Assembly (NCBI GenBank): GCA_013694645.1
Contig: JACDBZ010000037.1
Location: 1 to 12,643, forward strand
DNA: 12,643 nt
Direction: 5' to 3'
Source: Chloroflexota bacterium
Lineage (GTDB): Bacteria > Chloroflexota > Limnocylindria > QHBO01
In this document: in pieces, positions 5,384 through 12,643 of the stretch
Layout of the letters: every line of letters begins with the position of its first letter
How positions within the stretch are numbered: the stretch's first letter is position 1
Made by a program: the position numbers and the translations under genes
The notes under the pieces: generated by a model
What the model was told of the DNA's origin: nothing
The model's input: the letters and a program-made list of their open reading frames with translations, nothing else
Database searches by the model: none

Positions 5384-6565
5384 TCACGCTTGTCGTGGGA
5401 AGCGGCAGAGCACGGTCGTTCCCTCGCCGGGAGCGCTTCGGATCTCCGTCTCCCCGCCATGCGCTGCGACCAGGTCGCGCACGATCGCCAGTCCCAGGCC
5501 CGCTCCCGGTGAGCTGTCGGACCGCCAGAAGCGATCGAATGCGCGCGACACCTCCGCTGGCTCCATCCCGGCGCCCGTGTCTGCGACGGTCAGCAGCTGC
5601 GCCTCTCCCTCAGTCGTCACCGAGATCACGACGCGACCGTCGCGCGGCGTATGGCGCAGGGCATTCGATACGAGGTTGCCGACCACCTGCCTCACTCGCA
5701 ACGGGTCTAGCTCGAGCTCAGGCAGATCGGTCCGCGCGTCCACGCTGAGCTGAATCCCGGCGACATCGGCCTGTGATTCGAAGCCGGCCACCACATCGGT
5801 CGCCAGAGCTCCCAGGTCGGTCGACTCGCGCGCCAACGACATGGCCCCCGCCTCCGCGAGCGACAGGGTGCGCAGATCCTCGATGAGCCGCTCGAGCTGA
5901 TTCGTCTCGGCCAGCAATCGCTCGAGATGCGGGCGATCGGCGGGATACAGGCCGTCCAGCATGCCCTCGACGTTGCCCTGGATGACGGTCAATGGCGTCC
6001 GGAGCTCGTGGCTGACATCGGCCAACAGCTGTCGACGCGCATCCTCAGTCTCCGCGAGTCGTCGGCTCATGGCGTTGAAGGCGCGCGCGAGCGTTCGCGC
6101 CTCGCGTGGCCCATGCTCCCTGACCTGGATCCCGAGCTGCCCGGCCTCCACGCGGGCCGACGCTTCGATCAGCTCGCCCATGGGCGCCGCAGCAAGGCGG
6201 ACGAAGCGCACGACACGCCGAGCGAGCAGCGCGAACGCCAGGATGACGGCGAATCCGAAGACCAGCGAGATCCACTTGCCACCGAGGAGGGACGTGAGCG
6301 CCCAGACCACGGTCGAGCTCAGGAGGATCAACGCGAGGACCAGCCCGGCCGCAAACAGAGCCGCACGTCGTGCAAATCGGCGCCGGAGCGCGCGCCATGC
6401 CTCCGGCCCCTCAGGCGGCCATGGCTCGCCCTCCGGCCACCACGGCGGGCGGCGTTTCGACGATCCCCCGTTGCCTCCCCACCCGTGGTCTCGCCCGTGG
6501 CGCCCGGTACCGTCACCCCACGGCGGCGTCGGTCCGTCAGTCGGCAATGCGGTACCCCACGCCAT
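5384..6565 (-). CDS. Sensor histidine kinase with minimal extracytoplasmic region
   Basis: This 393-residue membrane kinase is the partner of the response regulator just upstream. Residues 1-55 are Gly/Trp/Pro-rich (PPWWPEGEPWPPEG at 40-53). Two membrane helices, about 67-91 and 97-115, are joined by only a few residues (SLLGGKW), so there is no periplasmic sensor domain. A HAMP-like linker covers about 118-172. The HisKA domain has the phosphoacceptor H186 in VSHELRTPLT. The ATPase domain has an N box (NLVSNALRH, 297-305), G1 (DTGAGM, 329-334), F box (FDRFWR) and G2 (GAGLGLA, 354-360). All catalytic boxes look intact. The start at 6565 overlaps the regulator by 29 bp. A TTG six codons later is an alternative. 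The short loop points to sensing in the membrane or through a partner, and two small envelope genes flank the pair. Confidence 0.93.
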   Translation of the reverse strand: MAWGTALPTDGPTPPWGDGTGRHGRDHGWGGNGGSSKRRPPWWPEGEPWPPEGPEAWRALRRRFARRAALFAAGLVLALILLSSTVVWALTSLLGGKWISLVFGFAVILAFALLARRVVRFVRLAAAPMGELIEASARVEAGQLGIQVREHGPREARTLARAFNAMSRRLAETEDARRQLLADVSHELRTPLTVIQGNVEGMLDGLYPADRPHLERLLAETNQLERLIEDLRTLSLAEAGAMSLARESTDLGALATDVVAGFESQADVAGIQLSVDARTDLPELELDPLRVRQVVGNLVSNALRHTPRDGRVVISVTTEGEAQLLTVADTGAGMEPAEVSRAFDRFWRSDSSPGAGLGLAIVRDLVAAHGGETEIRSAPGEGTTVLCRFPRQA

Positions 6566-7211
6566 ACACGGTCAGCAGGAAGCGAGGCGCACGCGGGTCG
6601 AGCTCCAGCTTGCGCCGGATGTTCTTGACGTGGGCATCGATGGCGCGCTCGTACGACTCGAACGCCACCCCATGGATCGCATCGAGCAGCTGCGAGCGGG
6701 TGAAGACGCGGCCGGGCTCGCGGGCCATTGCCGCCACGAGCGCAAACTCGGTGGCGGTCAGGTCCACCAGCTCGCCGCCACGGGTGACTCGCATGCGCGG
6801 CATATCCAGCGTGAGGTCTCCGGCGGAAAGGATCTCGGTGTCACCGCGGCCGGCGTGGCGTCGCAGGACGGCGCGAACGCGGGCCACCAGCTCACGCGGG
6901 CTGAACGGCTTGGTGACGTAGTCGTCCGCTCCGAGCTCAAGGCCGATGAGCTTGTCGGTCTCGTCATCGCGTGCCGTGAGCATGATGATCGGCAGGCTGC
7001 CCGTCCGGCGGATGCTGCGCGTGACATCCAGCCCATCCATGCCCGGCAGTCCGAGGTCCAGGATCACGAGATCGGGCGCCTCCGTGCGTACCCGCATGAG
7101 CGCCTCGTCGCCGGAGCGGGCGGTCGTGACACCGAAGCCGGCCGCTGCCAGGAAATCGTGGACGAGCCGAACGATCTTCGGCTCGTCGTCCACGATCAGG
7201 ATCTGCGGCAT
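6537..7211 (-). CDS. OmpR/PhoB-type response regulator
   Basis: This 224-residue two-domain regulator has a receiver domain with acidic D8/D9, phosphoacceptor D52 (VILDLGLPGMDG), T79 and K101 (TKPFSPREL). A winged-helix DNA-binding domain of the OmpR type follows at about 125-222, with TATEFALVAAMAREPGRVFTR, the recognition-helix region around IDAHVKNIRRKLE, and the final VYGVGYRI wing. All switch residues are present, so normal phosphorylation by the adjacent kinase is expected. The frame runs open to 7331, but the Met at 7211 (MPQILIVDDE) is the family start. It lies 22 bp after the small membrane protein gene and overlaps the kinase by 29 bp. Its regulon is unknown. It may bind its own operon promoter, where short inverted repeats occur at 7662-7681. 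Confidence 0.95.
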   Translation of the reverse strand: MPQILIVDDEPKIVRLVHDFLAAAGFGVTTARSGDEALMRVRTEAPDLVILDLGLPGMDGLDVTRSIRRTGSLPIIMLTARDDETDKLIGLELGADDYVTKPFSPRELVARVRAVLRRHAGRGDTEILSAGDLTLDMPRMRVTRGGELVDLTATEFALVAAMAREPGRVFTRSQLLDAIHGVAFESYERAIDAHVKNIRRKLELDPRAPRFLLTVYGVGYRIAD

Positions 7212-7233
7212 GCTGCCGGCATGGTACGGCGCG

Positions 7234-7638
7234 TCACGCGCCAGCGGCGCGCTGCTCGCCGTCGCGCCCCTCGCGCCGGTGCAGCTCCCGATGCCACTCC
7301 TCGCCCATCCCGTGCCTGCCACCCCCGCCACCGGGACCGCCCCATCGGCCTCTGCCGAACGCCGCGCGCACCAGGCCGATGATCAGGAAGACCCCCAGGA
7401 TCCAGAAGATGATCCCGAAGAATCCGAAACCGCCGCCGAATGGCCCGTGGAGATACGGCGCGCCGTATCCGTAGCCGTACGGATTCACCGGCACGGGATC
7501 GCCAGATGCGGCAGCCTGCTGTGCCGCCTCCGCCAGCCCGGCGCTCACACCGGTGTTGTAGACCGTTGTGCCGATGCCGATCGCCACTGCCACCAGCAGC
7601 AGCGCGGCCAGCACCCGAAAGACCAGTCGCCCATTCAT
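7234..7638 (-). CDS. Small two-helix membrane protein with Gly/Tyr-rich loop, first gene of the two-component operon
   Basis: This 134-residue protein has an N-terminal membrane helix or uncleaved signal (about 6-25), then an Ala/Gln-rich stretch and a YGYGYGAPYLHGPFGGG loop (54-70). A second helix follows (about 71-91, FFGIIFWILGVFLIIGLV). It ends in a Gly/Arg/His-rich tail (GPGGGGGRHGMGEEWHREL). An in-frame ATG at 7654-7656 gives 140 residues. I prefer the ATG at 7636-7638, because AAGGAG lies at good spacing before it and falls inside the longer frame. I do not recognise a named family. Proteins of this style often sit beside two-component genes in Chloroflexota-type genomes, from general experience. 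It precedes the regulator by 22 bp. Since the kinase has no extracytoplasmic domain, this protein is a candidate sensor partner, which is an inference from context. Confidence 0.8.
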   Translation of the reverse strand: MNGRLVFRVLAALLLVAVAIGIGTTVYNTGVSAGLAEAAQQAAASGDPVPVNPYGYGYGAPYLHGPFGGGFGFFGIIFWILGVFLIIGLVRAAFGRGRWGGPGGGGGRHGMGEEWHRELHRREGRDGEQRAAGA

Positions 7639-7880
7639 CGTGTTGCTCTCCTTCATCGTGTGGTCCTACGATCGGACCGATAGAGGGAGCCTGACTTCGA
7701 ATTACGCTCCAATTGTGAATGCCTCGTGGAACCAACATGGAGGGCTCACGCGACCGCCACTGGTCTCGAATTTCAACCCGTAACGATCGCGTTTGTCGTG
7801 TGCAGGACACGCCCATCGGGTAGGCTGACTTCCCCGATTCTGGCGTTGCTTCCGAGCCGTTCCGCAGGAGGATCCGTTAC
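7639..7880. promoter_or_regulatory. Divergent promoter region with candidate operator repeats
   Basis: These 242 bp separate the signalling operon (leftward) from the transport operon (rightward). On the transport side, TAGGCT at 7821-7826 is a -10 candidate, with the inverted repeat CGTGT-N5-ACACG (7797-7811) over its expected -35. AGGAGG lies 9 nt before the ATG at 7881. On the signalling side, GGTCC-N7-GGACC (7662-7678) overlaps ATCGG-a-CCGAT (7671-7681), 24-43 bp upstream of the membrane protein start. No strong -35/-10 pair was found for that side. The repeats are real in the sequence, and their role is a guess. Confidence 0.4.
7797..7811. promoter_or_regulatory. Inverted repeat over the -35 region of the transport operon (candidate operator)
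   Basis: CGTGT-GCAGG-ACACG is a perfect 5-5 inverted repeat ending 9 bp before a TAGGCT -10 candidate (7821-7826). Its position would suit a repressor or activator. No local transcription-factor gene other than the response regulator is present, so the binding protein is unknown. Confidence 0.3.
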
Positions 7881-8945
7881 ATGGACGTTCGTTGCTTTCT
7901 GGCCCTTCCGAACCCGAGGTCGCTCCGCGGCCCGATTGCAATCGCGACGATCGCCCTGCTCATCAGCGCATGCGGAGGCGCCGCCACCCCCACCGACGTC
8001 GCCGAGGGCGACGCTCCAGTCACCGTCTTCGGGGCATACGCCACGCAGATCGAGGAGCCCTGGGACGGGGTGATTCACACCGCGCTGAATGCCGAGATGG
8101 AGGCGGGGCGCATCGAGTACACCTTCACCGATGACATCGGCTACTCCGGCGACATGGAGCGCGTACTGCGCGAGACCGCTGAGCAGGACGCGCCCGACAT
8201 CATCTTCGGAGATGCCTTCGGTAACGAGGAAGCGGCCCGAGCCGTCGCCGCCGATTACCCCGACACCGCCTTCGTCTTCGGTTCCGGCGGTGGACCCGTG
8301 GAGCCGAACTTCAGCGTGTTCGACAACTGGATCCACGAGCCTGCCTACCTTGCCGGCATGATCGCCGGTGGCGTGAGCGAATCGAACGTGGTCGGCGTCG
8401 TGGGCGGCTATCCGGTGCCGGAGGTAAACCGCATCGTCAATGCCTTCATCGCCGGTGCGCAGGAGACGAACGAGGCGGTCGAGGTCAAGGTCACCTTCCT
8501 GAACAGCTGGTTCGACCCGGCCGCGGCCAAGGAGGCGGCGCTTGCCCAGGTGGGTTCGGGGGCCGACGTGCTGTTCGCCGAGCGCTTCGGCGTCATCGAG
8601 GCGGCCCAGGAGAACGACCTCGTCGCCATCGGCAACATGAGCGACCAGCAGGAGCTTGCGCCCGAGCACGTGGCGACCAGCGTGACGTGGAACATGGCTC
8701 CGACGGTGAAGTACGTCATCGACCAGGTCATGGCCGCCTCGTACACGGCGCAGGATCTCAAGGACTTCTCGATGGTCGGCAAGGGCGGAGCCGCGCTGGC
8801 CCCCATCAATGCCGACGTGGCTGGGGGCATCCCTGACGACCTTGCCTCACTGGTGGCTGAGCGCGAAGCTGAGATCAAGGCCGGCACGTTCCGCGTCGAC
8901 ATCAACGAGGGCACGCCCCCGGGCTCGACCATCCCCGACGCATAG
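7881..8945 (+). CDS. BMP-family ABC transporter substrate-binding lipoprotein
   Basis: This 354-residue extracytoplasmic binding protein belongs to the BMP/PnrA/Med family, whose characterised members bind nucleosides. A signal peptide with hydrophobic core (AIATIALLISAC) ends in a lipobox with Cys at residue 31, so it should be lipid-anchored. The mature part starts with the family strand VTVFGAYATQIEEPWDG. DIIFGDAFGNEEAARAVA, TAFVFGSGGG, FDNWIHEPAYLAGMIAGG (the family's hallmark 'E-AYLAG' block) and VGVVGGYPVPEVNRIVNAFIAG follow. NSWFDPAAAKEAALA and GADVLFAERFGVIEAA complete the pattern. Length is normal. AGGAGG lies 9 nt before the ATG. It heads an operon with an ATPase and two permeases. 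The ligand is inferred to be a nucleoside or nucleobase from the family and the deaminase downstream. Confidence 0.92.
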   Translation: MDVRCFLALPNPRSLRGPIAIATIALLISACGGAATPTDVAEGDAPVTVFGAYATQIEEPWDGVIHTALNAEMEAGRIEYTFTDDIGYSGDMERVLRETAEQDAPDIIFGDAFGNEEAARAVAADYPDTAFVFGSGGGPVEPNFSVFDNWIHEPAYLAGMIAGGVSESNVVGVVGGYPVPEVNRIVNAFIAGAQETNEAVEVKVTFLNSWFDPAAAKEAALAQVGSGADVLFAERFGVIEAAQENDLVAIGNMSDQQELAPEHVATSVTWNMAPTVKYVIDQVMAASYTAQDLKDFSMVGKGGAALAPINADVAGGIPDDLASLVAEREAEIKAGTFRVDINEGTPPGSTIPDA

Positions 8946-8958
8946 TCGGCGGCGTCGC

Positions 8959-10467
8959 GTGATCGACAGCGCGCCGGCCCTAGAGCTGCGCGGAATTACC
9001 AAGCGGTTCGGGGACCTCGTCGCCAACGACGGCATCGACTTCGATGTCCGACGCGGCGAGGTTCACGCCCTTCTCGGCGAGAACGGGGCCGGCAAGACCA
9101 CCGTCATGCGCATCGCGTATGGGCTGACCCAGGCCGATGCCGGCGAGGTCCGGGTAGAGGGTCAGCCGCGCATCATTCGCTCGCCGCGTGACGCGATCAG
9201 CGCCGGGATCGGGATGGTGACCCAGCACTTCGCGCTCGTGGGACCGATGTCGGTCGCCGAGAACCTCGCCCTCGGTCGCTCGCGCGGGCTGCGCCTGGAC
9301 CTTGCCGCGGCACGACGGCGCGCGGCGAGCGCGTCAGACCGCTTCGGCATCAGGATCGACCCGTCGCTGCGCGTCGCGAACCTCTCGGTCGGGCAACAGC
9401 AGCGCGTCGAGATCGTCAAGGCACTGTCGCGCGACTGCCGCGTCCTCATCCTGGACGAGCCGACCGCCGTCCTGGTGCCGGACGAGGTGAATGCACTCTT
9501 CGCCACCCTCCGCTCGCTGGTGGCCGACGGACTGTCGATCGTCTTCATCAGCCACAAGCTGGCCGAGGTGCGCGCCATCAGCGACCGGGTCAGCGTGCTG
9601 CGCCGCGGCAAGCTGGTCGGAACCGCCGCCGGATCGACCGACGAGCGCGAGCTGGCGCGGATGATGGTCGGCCGGCCGACGTTCGGCGTCGAACGAGTCG
9701 CCGATGGAGCCGCCCCATCCGCCAAGCCGATCCTGCGCATCCGCGGGCTGCACGTCGCGGGAGCGAACGACCTCCCGGCCATCTCGGACGTGTCGGCTGA
9801 CGTCTGTGCGGGCGAGATCCTGGGCGTGGCCGGAGTGTCGGGCAATGGCCAGACCGAGTTGGTCGAGGTCCTCTCGGGGATGCGACGACCGACGAGCGGA
9901 TCTGCGGCCGTCAGCGGCACGGAGTTGGCAGGAGCCGATCCCGGACAGGTGATGCGCGCCGGCGTGGGTCGGATCCCGGAGGATCGACATGCGAGCCTGA
10001 TCGGTGACCTCTCCGTGGCTTACAACCTGGTGCTGGAACGCCTGGACGACTTCGGCAACGGTGGTCGCATCGACGAGCGACGCATTCGGGCGCACGCCGT
10101 GGAGCTCATCCGACGCTTCGACATCCGCGCGGGTCCGGACGATCCGGTTGCGACGTTATCGGGAGGCAACATCCAGAAGGTCCTGCTCGCTCGGGTCCTG
10201 TCGCGCGACCCCCGCGTGATCGTCGTGTCGCAGCCCACTCGGGGGCTGGATGTCGGCGCGACGGAATATGTCCGCTCGCAGCTTCTCGAGCGCCGCGCGG
10301 ATGGTGCCGCCATCCTTCTCGTGTCCGAGGATCTCGACGAGCTGATCGCCCTGTCGGATCGGCTGATCGTTCTGTATGAGGGCCGCATCGTGGGCGAGAT
10401 GGCCGTCGCCGATGCAGACCCCGAGCAGCTCGGCATGCTCATGGCGGGACGCGGAAGGGCAGCCTGA
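8959..10467 (+). CDS. ABC transporter ATP-binding protein with two nucleotide-binding domains (NupO-like)
   Basis: This 502-residue cytoplasmic ATPase drives the BMP-type importer. The first domain is complete: Walker A GENGAGKT (40-47), Q-loop Q89, signature LSVGQQQR (142-149), Walker B VLILDEPT (162-169) and an H-loop in VFISHKL. The second domain is degenerate at its Walker A, GVSGNGQT, with Gln for Lys. Its signature LSGGNIQK is intact, but the Walker B reads VIVVSQPTRGLD, without the Asp-Glu pair. This asymmetry is familiar from the nucleoside/sugar (NupO, RbsA-like) families and suggests one main catalytic site. I choose the GTG at 8959, 13 bp after the lipoprotein stop, because family homology begins a few residues later (ALELRGITKRFG). 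The open frame continues to 8809 but only as a shadow of the lipoprotein gene. The stop overlaps the next start as TGATG. Confidence 0.93.
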   Translation: MIDSAPALELRGITKRFGDLVANDGIDFDVRRGEVHALLGENGAGKTTVMRIAYGLTQADAGEVRVEGQPRIIRSPRDAISAGIGMVTQHFALVGPMSVAENLALGRSRGLRLDLAAARRRAASASDRFGIRIDPSLRVANLSVGQQQRVEIVKALSRDCRVLILDEPTAVLVPDEVNALFATLRSLVADGLSIVFISHKLAEVRAISDRVSVLRRGKLVGTAAGSTDERELARMMVGRPTFGVERVADGAAPSAKPILRIRGLHVAGANDLPAISDVSADVCAGEILGVAGVSGNGQTELVEVLSGMRRPTSGSAAVSGTELAGADPGQVMRAGVGRIPEDRHASLIGDLSVAYNLVLERLDDFGNGGRIDERRIRAHAVELIRRFDIRAGPDDPVATLSGGNIQKVLLARVLSRDPRVIVVSQPTRGLDVGATEYVRSQLLERRADGAAILLVSEDLDELIALSDRLIVLYEGRIVGEMAVADADPEQLGMLMAGRGRAA

Positions 10468-11552
10468 TGCGCGTCTCGCCATGGTCGACACCGCTCCTCA
10501 TCGTCTACGCGATCCTCATCACCTTCGCCATCACCGCCGGGCCGATCCTCATCGCGGGCGCGAACCCGATCGAGGCCTATGGCGCGTTCGTCGTGGTGCC
10601 GCTGACCTCGCAGTTCACCCTGCTCGAGATCCTTGTCTCCGCAACGCCGATCATGCTCACCGGCGCAGCGGTGGCCGTCGCCTTCCGAGCGGGTTACTGG
10701 AACATCGGTGCGGAAGGACAGCTCCTGCTCGGCGCGATCGCCGCGGCCGGCATCGGCACCCTCGTCGGCGGCCTGCACCCCGTCATCGCGTTGCCGATCA
10801 TGATCGTCGGTGGGGCGCTCGGCGGCGCTGCCTGGGCCCTCGCGCCGGCCCTGCTGCGTATCCGATTCGGCATCGACGAGGTTGTCACGACCCTCCTTCT
10901 CAATCCGGTCGCGCTGCTGCTCGTCAACGGGCTGCTCCACGGCCCGTGGCGCGACCCTGTCACCGGCTTTCCAGAGTCGCCGCGCATTGCCGCCTCTGCC
11001 GAGTTCCCCACGCTCATCGACCGATCACGCCTGCACCTCGGCATTCTGCTGGCGCTGATCGTGGTCACGGTCGCCTGGTATGTGCTCGCCCGCACCGCCG
11101 CCGGCCTCCGGTTGCGGGCGGCCGGGTTGAGCCCGCACGGAGCGCGCTTCGCCGGCATCAACGTATCGCGCACGCTGCTCGGGGCCGCGCTGGTCAGCGG
11201 CGCGATTGCCGGGATCGCGGGCGTGAGCGAGGTTGCCGGGATCCAGAACCGGCTGACCGCCGGTCTGTCGCCCGGGTATGGCTACACCGGGATCGTGGTT
11301 GCCACCCTTGGAACGCTGACCATGCCCGGGGTCGCGATCGCGGCGATCTTCCTGGGCGACCTCACTGTTGGCGCCAGCTCGGCGGCGCGGTCGCTGGGCA
11401 TCCCGTCGCAGCTCGGTGCAGTCGTCCAGGGCGTTCTGCTGCTGACGACGGTGGCGCTGCTCGCCCTGCGGCGCAATCGGGCCCGGCGCCCGGCGGACGG
11501 GAGCGCGGGCTCGGTCACCGGCGACGTGGCGGCAGAGGGCACGGCCGGATGA
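10467..11552 (+). CDS. ABC transporter permease, first subunit (NupP-like, BPD_transp_2 family)
   Basis: This 361-residue integral membrane protein has about eight to ten hydrophobic helices, and I did not fix the exact number. The family marker is FRAGYWNIGAEGQLLLGAI near residues 72-90, the 'NIG-EGQ' block of simple sugar/nucleoside permeases. DEVVTTLLLNPVALLLVNG and a late GINVSRTLLGAALVSGAIAG segment, which carries the coupling-helix region, follow. The tail is cytoplasmic and rich in Arg, Gly and Ala. It forms a heterodimeric channel with the next gene. Its ATG overlaps the ATPase stop by 1 bp, and its own TGA overlaps the next ATG by 4 bp, so translation is coupled through the unit. Confidence 0.92.
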   Translation: MRVSPWSTPLLIVYAILITFAITAGPILIAGANPIEAYGAFVVVPLTSQFTLLEILVSATPIMLTGAAVAVAFRAGYWNIGAEGQLLLGAIAAAGIGTLVGGLHPVIALPIMIVGGALGGAAWALAPALLRIRFGIDEVVTTLLLNPVALLLVNGLLHGPWRDPVTGFPESPRIAASAEFPTLIDRSRLHLGILLALIVVTVAWYVLARTAAGLRLRAAGLSPHGARFAGINVSRTLLGAALVSGAIAGIAGVSEVAGIQNRLTAGLSPGYGYTGIVVATLGTLTMPGVAIAAIFLGDLTVGASSAARSLGIPSQLGAVVQGVLLLTTVALLALRRNRARRPADGSAGSVTGDVAAEGTAG

Positions 11553-12463
11553 TCTTCGTCATCGACCTGCTGGCGGCCACGCTGCGCAACGCCACGCCAC
11601 TCGTGTACGGCACCGTGGGCGAGACGTACGCCGAGCGCAGCGGCGTCCTGAACCTTGGCATCGAGGGCACGATGTACGCAGGAGCCTTCGCCGGCTTCGC
11701 CACCGCCTGGGCGACCGGCTCGCTGCTCCTCGGCCTGCTGGCAGCAATCGTCGTCGGCCTCGCTGCCGGGGCAGTCATGGCGCTCATGACCGTCACCTTC
11801 GGCGCGAACCAGCACGTTTCGGGGATCGGCCTGACGATCGGCCTGATCGGCCTCAGTGAGTTTGCGAACCGGCTGATCTTCGCCGGCGGCGAGCTCCAGC
11901 GCATCGAGCCGATGCCGATCCTCAACCCGTTCGGCGGCCTCGGCGAGATCAGTGCGGTCTTCGACCAGTACGCGCTCACCTGGATCGCATTTCTCCTCAT
12001 CGTGCCGGCGGCATGGTGGCTTCTCCAGCGCTCGAGCTTCGGCCTCGAGATACGGGCCGTCGGCGAGAACCCGGAGGCGGCCGACGCCGCCGGGGTCAAT
12101 GTCGCCCGGACGCGCTACCTGGCCCTGATGATCGGCGGCGCGCTGATGGCCATCGGCGGCGCCTTCTTCACATTGGCGCTGCTCGGCAGCTTCACGCTCG
12201 ACATCATCGCGGGACGCGGCTGGGTCTGCGTGGCGCTCGTCATCTTCGGACGCTGGCGCATCGGTCGCGGCGTCATTGGCGCCCTGCTCTTCTCGCTGGT
12301 CTTTTCGCTCCAGTTCCGCCTGCGTATCCTGCCCGGGTTCGGCGAGCTGCCCTTCGAGCTGCTCCTTGCGCTCCCCTACCTCGTCGTCATCGGCGCCCTG
12401 GCGCTCTCCGGCCGCAACGTCGCGTACCCCGGCGCCTACCTGAAGCCCTACCGCCGCACCTGA
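11549..12463 (+). CDS. ABC transporter permease, second subunit (NupQ-like, BPD_transp_2 family)
   Basis: This 304-residue integral membrane permease has the family blocks AERSGVLNLGIEGTMYAGAF (about 28-47), GANQHVSGIGLTIGLIGLSE, AVGENPEAADAAGVNVARTRY (coupling-helix region) and IIAGRGWVCVALVIFGRWRIG near 225-245. It is shorter than the first permease, as usual for the NupQ partner. The ATG at 11549 lies in the ATGA overlap with the upstream permease. The same frame is open far upstream, but that part is a shadow of the first permease. It is followed after 19 bp by the deaminase gene with its own strong ribosome binding site. Confidence 0.93.
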   Translation: MIFVIDLLAATLRNATPLVYGTVGETYAERSGVLNLGIEGTMYAGAFAGFATAWATGSLLLGLLAAIVVGLAAGAVMALMTVTFGANQHVSGIGLTIGLIGLSEFANRLIFAGGELQRIEPMPILNPFGGLGEISAVFDQYALTWIAFLLIVPAAWWLLQRSSFGLEIRAVGENPEAADAAGVNVARTRYLALMIGGALMAIGGAFFTLALLGSFTLDIIAGRGWVCVALVIFGRWRIGRGVIGALLFSLVFSLQFRLRILPGFGELPFELLLALPYLVVIGALALSGRNVAYPGAYLKPYRRT

Positions 12464-12482
12464 ACCACCAGGAGGAGGACCG

Positions 12483-12643
12483 ATGGAGAATCGCGATCAG
12501 GAGTTCCTTGCGCACGCCATTCAGCAGGCCCGCATCGGGCGGGACGAGGGCGGCGTGCCGATCGGCGGCGCGCTCATCTCCGACGATGGCACCGTGCTGG
12601 CAGTCGGGCACAACCGACGCGTGCAGCAGAACAGCGCCATCCG
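12483..12643 (+). CDS. Nucleoside/cytosine deaminase (CDA superfamily), 3'-truncated by window edge
   Basis: Only the first 53 or so codons are in the window. After a helical start (EFLAHAIQQARIGRDE) comes GGVPIGGALISDDGTVLAVG, then HNRRVQQNSAI. This closely resembles the N-terminal part of zinc-dependent deaminases of the yeast cytosine deaminase (Fcy1) and guanine/tRNA-adenosine deaminase group, where 'EGGVPIGG' and 'GHN-R-Q--SAI' precede the catalytic HxE. The HxE and PCxxC zinc motifs lie beyond the right edge, so activity and exact substrate cannot be judged. The GHNRRVQ wording favours a cytosine deaminase-like member. AGGAGGAGG lies just before the ATG. Its place 19 bp after the permease ties it to uptake of the base or nucleoside it deaminates. 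Confidence 0.82.
   Translation, partial: MENRDQEFLAHAIQQARIGRDEGGVPIGGALISDDGTVLAVGHNRRVQQNSAI

Noticed and set aside
5961..7382. A 473-codon plus-strand frame opposite the kinase and regulator
   Set aside because: It is antisense to two well-supported genes and its Ser/Arg/Ala-rich composition is typical of shadows in GC-rich DNA.
7773..8669. A 298-codon minus-strand frame opposite the BMP lipoprotein
   Set aside because: It is antisense to a gene with signal peptide, lipobox and family motifs, and has no recognisable content of its own.
8809..8958. N-terminal extension of the ABC ATPase into the lipoprotein gene
   Set aside because: The extension is an Arg/Ser/Thr-rich shadow. ABC homology starts a few residues after the GTG at 8959.
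10376..12463. A single 695-codon plus-strand frame
   Set aside because: Only the part from 11549 is a real protein (second permease). The upstream part is an Arg/His/Pro-rich shadow of the first permease gene in another frame.

Overview
This window is 12.6 kb of gene-dense, high-GC bacterial chromosome. By eye, G or C fills almost every third codon position. I see no tRNA, rRNA, CRISPR array, transposase or phage gene. No taxonomic marker gene is present. Several traits suggest an environmental Chloroflexota-like bacterium (Limnocylindria or relatives), with an actinobacterial relative as the alternative: an LLM-type F420-dependent oxidoreductase, a class III cyclase with a CxxC segment before it, a kinase with a Trp/Pro-rich N-terminus, and starts that look leaderless. 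This placement is an inference.

Left part (1-2510): the 3' part of a class III nucleotide cyclase gene runs off the left edge. It converges on a minus-strand SnoaL/NTF2-like gene. Behind the SnoaL gene sits a 58-codon relic that reads as the C-terminal end of an esterase-like phytase. A 340-bp gap with a doubtful short ORF and a palindrome follows, then a plus-strand F420-dependent luciferase-like oxidoreductase of the TIGR03621 type.

Middle (2473-5383): two minus-strand gene pairs. The upstream pair is an SDR dehydrogenase followed by an EVE-domain protein. The downstream pair is an unrecognised 101-residue protein followed by a 364-residue protein with the architecture of a RecB/Cas4-type PD-(D/E)XK protein. 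That protein keeps four cysteines in iron-sulfur arrangement but seems to have lost the catalytic D/ExK residues. This pair is the least explained protein-coding unit of the window.

Signalling module (5219-7638, minus): a small two-helix membrane protein, an OmpR-type response regulator, a sensor kinase with almost no extracytoplasmic loop, and a tiny predicted lipoprotein of at most 47 residues that is too short for normal gene calling. I infer that the two small envelope proteins supply the sensing that the kinase itself lacks.

Transport operon (7881 to the right edge, plus): a BMP-family lipoprotein, a double-domain ABC ATPase and two permeases overlapping by 1 and 4 bp. A nucleoside/cytosine deaminase follows after 19 bp and is cut by the window end. 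This is a NupNOPQ-like nucleoside or nucleobase uptake system tied to a deaminating salvage enzyme. It is divergent from the signalling module across a 242-bp intergenic region with candidate operator sequences.
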